Of a stretch of 43,969 bases of DNA, positions 41,948-43,969 are shown piece after piece. The DNA is from Planctomycetota bacterium (GTDB lineage: Bacteria > Planctomycetota > Phycisphaerae > SM23-33). Each line of letters opens with the position of its first letter. Position 1 is the first letter of the stretch. The notes under the pieces are model-generated. The model saw nothing but the letters and a program-made list of their open reading frames with translations. It ran no database searches and was not told where the DNA came from. The stretch is taken from assembly GCA_024275995.1 (NCBI GenBank), contig JAJRYB010000003.1, forward strand, positions 1 through 43,969, read 5' to 3'. The position numbers and the translations under genes are program-made.

Positions 41948-43189
41948 TCAGAAATCCCCGGTCAGCTTGCGCATAAGTTTGGTCCACCGCGTAAGGCGGG
42001 TGAGGTCACCCTCGACCGTCTCGATGTCCTTGAGATGTATATGAGGCAGGCAGCCCTTGCACGCGGCCAACCCGTCTTTGATCACCTTGGTAATCAGTAC
42101 CTCCTCGTACCCGCAGCACATCATGGTGGCAGGATTGGGTCGCCAGGACATGGCGTAGTCCGTGCCGATCTGCTCGGCGCACCCGGCCACGTCGGCGGTG
42201 GGCGTAACGGCAATGCTGCGAAGGTTCTTAAGCTGTCTGAGCATGTCGATCTTCTTCGTCAGGTTCTCGCAACAGCCGTAGTGCGTCAGGCCGAAGTGCT
42301 CGTAGATCGGCATCTGGTACTGGAAGAGAAATTCGTCGTGAAATTCCGGCGAGATCAGCGTGTACTCCTGGGCGGCGGCGAAGCCCCAGATATCCTTGCG
42401 TTTGCAGGGCGCGTTGGGGCGGGGAGCTTCGAGCTGGTCGACATAGCACTGCTGCTGGTTCTGGCCGCAGGTCAGGCTGTAATGACCGGCGTCCTCGGCC
42501 TGCTGATTGTTGGCCAGGATGCCATCCCGCATCAGCGCCAGCAGCCGGTGCAGTTCATCCGGGTATTCGTACATGTCCATCATGAGCGTCTCGAGCCCGC
42601 GCAGCTTGGCGATGCTCGTGGAAATATCGGCCATGAACCCGCTGTACGCTGGCGAGCGCAGTACGTCAATCGGAAGGATGTCGCCGACGGCCTCGCTCAT
42701 CCTCTCCACGCGACGGGCAGTTTCCTCTTCATCCACCTCGTGGGGGGTGGGTGTCAGCTTGTCCATGTCATCCCAACTCTTCAGGGGTGGGTCAAAACCA
42801 GCCGCCCCGCCTTCCACGCCGGACGAGTGCATGCTCTCGTCCACGCCCCACAGGCTACCCCATTGCCCGGTAACGGCTGCGTCCACGGTCAGCCAGGGCT
42901 CCTGGATCGTGTCGTCGCCCACCACCTCATGTTGGAAGATCATCATCCGCAGTGCCCGCTCGTACTGACGATAGAACGGATCCTCACAGGCCATCTCCGA
43001 ATCGGCGAATACTTCGCGACACCAGACGTTCCACATGCCGTAAGTGGCCAGGATCGGCACGCGGGTCTTCTTGAGACTGAAGTGGTCTGTCCAAAGCCTC
43101 CGCTTCTCGTCCTGTATCGGCAGATCGGCAATCTCCCGATATCGTCGGGCCAGTTCCCGCAAGACGGCAACGTCATTCTTGTGGCTCAC
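41948..43189 (-). CDS. Uroporphyrinogen decarboxylase-like (URO-D fold) protein, type 2
   Basis: 413 residues, GTG start at 43189 with AGGAG six bases upstream. A helical N-terminal part (RELARRYREIADLPIQ) is followed by barrel features: PAYSGFMADISTS, LMMDMYEYPDELHRLLALM, the HYGCCENLTKKIDML motif with a Cys pair, and VTPTADVAGCAEQIGTDYA then MSWRPNPATM. These differ from both HemE and the type 1 protein at 27137-28219. It may be a corrinoid-linked methyltransferase of unknown substrate; the conserved cysteines could bind zinc. It converges with the GH99-like gene. No other one-carbon gene is adjacent. Confidence 0.78.
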   Translation of the reverse strand: MSHKNDVAVLRELARRYREIADLPIQDEKRRLWTDHFSLKKTRVPILATYGMWNVWCREVFADSEMACEDPFYRQYERALRMMIFQHEVVGDDTIQEPWLTVDAAVTGQWGSLWGVDESMHSSGVEGGAAGFDPPLKSWDDMDKLTPTPHEVDEEETARRVERMSEAVGDILPIDVLRSPAYSGFMADISTSIAKLRGLETLMMDMYEYPDELHRLLALMRDGILANNQQAEDAGHYSLTCGQNQQQCYVDQLEAPRPNAPCKRKDIWGFAAAQEYTLISPEFHDEFLFQYQMPIYEHFGLTHYGCCENLTKKIDMLRQLKNLRSIAVTPTADVAGCAEQIGTDYAMSWRPNPATMMCCGYEEVLITKVIKDGLAACKGCLPHIHLKDIETVEGDLTRLTRWTKLMRKLTGDF

Positions 43190-43653
43190 AACTATCTCCT
43201 CAAAAGGAAACGCGGGGTTGTCGATCGAACGATTACAAACATTGCAGGAGCTGGGCCCCTGACTTCTCGGTAACCTAATGGTTTACAGGGCGTTCCATCA
43301 TGTTCCATTTCCATGTTAACGGTTGATTACAATTTCCGCAAGGCGGTTTGCAAAGCGGATTCTCATTACTGTATTCTTTCGGGCGAGGGTGCCCGCGTCA
43401 CTATCCCCCGGCGGTTCGTAAATGTTGAACGCGACGCCAACACCTTACGCCAGCGTCGCATACGCGCGCAAAGTACCCCTTTTGCGCGCTCAAAAAGTCC
43501 AGCGGATACCCGAAATTACCTCCAAAAATATTTTTTTATATCTCTCGCCTGAATAAAGAGTTGCGCACGTCACTTTTCGAAAAATTACCTGTTCGGGTAG
43601 CTAAAACAGGGGTATTGGCCCAAGTATGGAGGGCGGTCACAGAGCGGGAGAAC

Positions 43654-43753
43654 GTAGATAGTAGAGAGTAGAAAAACGCCTGACGCTTCGGCAAGCAAAC
43701 ATGTTAATCGAGCGGGAAGGCTCTCCCGCGGCCTACTCTCTCCTTTCTACTAC
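43654..43753. repeat. Possible small inverted-repeat element (MITE-like)
   Basis: Left arm GTAGATAGTAGAGAGTAG (43654-43671) partly matches the reverse complement of the right arm CCTACTCTCTCCTTTCTACT (43732-43751). A GCGGGA/TCCCGC hairpin (43712-43729) lies between the arms. It could be a non-autonomous mobile element remnant. Confidence 0.4.
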
Positions 43754-43811
43754 CTGGCCTGTGGCATAGCCTTTCCAGGCTGTGTAGATGCTATTTGAAA
43801 ACAGAATACAG

Positions 43812-43843
43812 CGGTTAATCGGTTGACCGGTTAATTGGTTAAC
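43812..43843. repeat. Four 8-base tandem repeats
   Basis: CGGTTAAT, CGGTTGAC, CGGTTAAT, TGGTTAAC in direct succession. All four share GGTT. The array lies five bases before the likely insertion-sequence end. Confidence 0.75.
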
Positions 43844-43848
43844 TGCAG

Positions 43849-43969
43849 TAGTGTCCCGTTAAAAGTCGAATAGTTCCAGTTGGTTATGACATTGCATGTT
43901 TTCGATTCTGTAATCCTGCTCCGAAAACACCTGCAAAATGGGCCTTTTGTCGAATAGCATGAGGCTCAA
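43849..43969 (-). mobile_element. End of an insertion sequence, cut by the window edge
   Basis: The sequence TAGTGTCCCGTTAAAAG (43849 onward) precedes, on the minus strand, the stop of an open frame. It fits an IS terminal inverted repeat next to a transposase 3' end. The other end is outside the window. Confidence 0.45.
43859..43969 (-). CDS. Transposase C-terminus (partial)
   Basis: A 36-codon open frame runs from the right edge to a TAA at 43859-43861 and reads LSLMLFDKRPILQVFSE..., ending NQLELFDF. The 'QLxLFD' tail directly before a terminal repeat resembles the ends of DDE-type transposases such as those of the IS4 group. The catalytic part lies outside the window, so the family cannot be fixed. 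Confidence 0.45.
   Translation of the reverse strand: MSLMLFDKRPILQVFSEQDYRIENMQCHNQLELFDF

Larger units (their letters stand above)
43190..43858. other. 670-bp gene-poor region with repeats
   Basis: No convincing gene. A plus-strand frame at 43313-43552 has no ribosome site or family resemblance. The region contains an imperfect inverted-repeat element (43654-43753) and four 8-base tandem repeats (43812-43843). Confidence 0.55.

Noticed and set aside
43270-43286. Dyad GTAACCTAATGGTTTAC upstream of the type 2 URO-D-like gene as a further LacI operator
   Set aside because: Arms pair imperfectly and the centre differs from GTAACATGTTAC; it may be another regulator's site but the evidence is too weak.
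43313-43552. 79-codon plus-strand frame near the right edge
   Set aside because: No ribosome site, no recognisable motif, and composition like the surrounding gene-poor DNA.

Overview
The window looks like a chromosome segment from a Gram-negative planctomycete, most likely related to the Phycisphaerae. The reasons are two PEP-CTERM exported proteins, a pseudopilin with the C-terminal H-x9-DG motif, many large unclassified glycoside-hydrolase-like proteins beside URO-D-like and LacI genes, LPS-core enzymes, and generally GC-rich coding sequence. There is no rRNA, CRISPR array or recognisable phage. One tRNA-Ala(CGC) gene is present. All calls come from reading the sequence and translations; no database was searched.

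Layout. Positions 1-4769 hold cell-envelope genes: a partial LPS-kinase-like gene overlapping a family 9 heptosyltransferase, a lipoprotein with a lipin/HAD-like domain, a PEP-CTERM protein and a family 4 glycosyltransferase. Positions 4794-10677 are housekeeping: yidD-rnpA, tRNA-Ala next to three tandem palindromes, a TPR lipoprotein, a hicAB toxin-antitoxin pair with a decayed second copy of its junction, a YggS-type PLP protein, a pterin-dependent methyltransferase and a zinc-ribbon/VWA membrane protein.

Positions 10849-21809 on the minus strand form the most unusual region, a compact gene set that looks like one operon. In transcription order it encodes a small exported Cys-containing protein, a membrane-anchored parvulin-type PPIase, a fusion of a CDF zinc-transporter membrane domain to an HflK-like SPFH domain, an HflC-like protein, a second HflK-like protein, three tiny one-helix membrane proteins (50, 43 and 43 residues, the last two tandem paralogues), a second membrane PPIase and a P1B-type Zn/Cd/Pb ATPase. 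Both PPIases carry a Cys/His-rich insert just after the membrane anchor. I infer a metal-linked envelope quality-control system in which an HflK/HflC-type assembly, two metal-binding foldases and two metal transporters work together. This is the best candidate for an undescribed system.

Positions 22053-43189 form a carbohydrate-processing island: an SGNH hydrolase, an ADP-ribosylglycohydrolase-like protein, a GH127 enzyme, two different URO-D-like proteins, several large glycosidase-like proteins of unclear family, a HAD phosphatase, a sugar isomerase/epimerase, a GH99/WbsX-like protein, a LamG PEP-CTERM protein, a pseudopilin and a LacI regulator. A 12-bp palindrome, GTAACATGTTAC, lies over the promoters of both lacI and the divergent LamG gene, so LacI probably controls itself and the divergent gene. 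The right edge (43190-43969) is gene-poor, with an inverted-repeat element, an 8-bp tandem repeat and what looks like the end of an insertion sequence.
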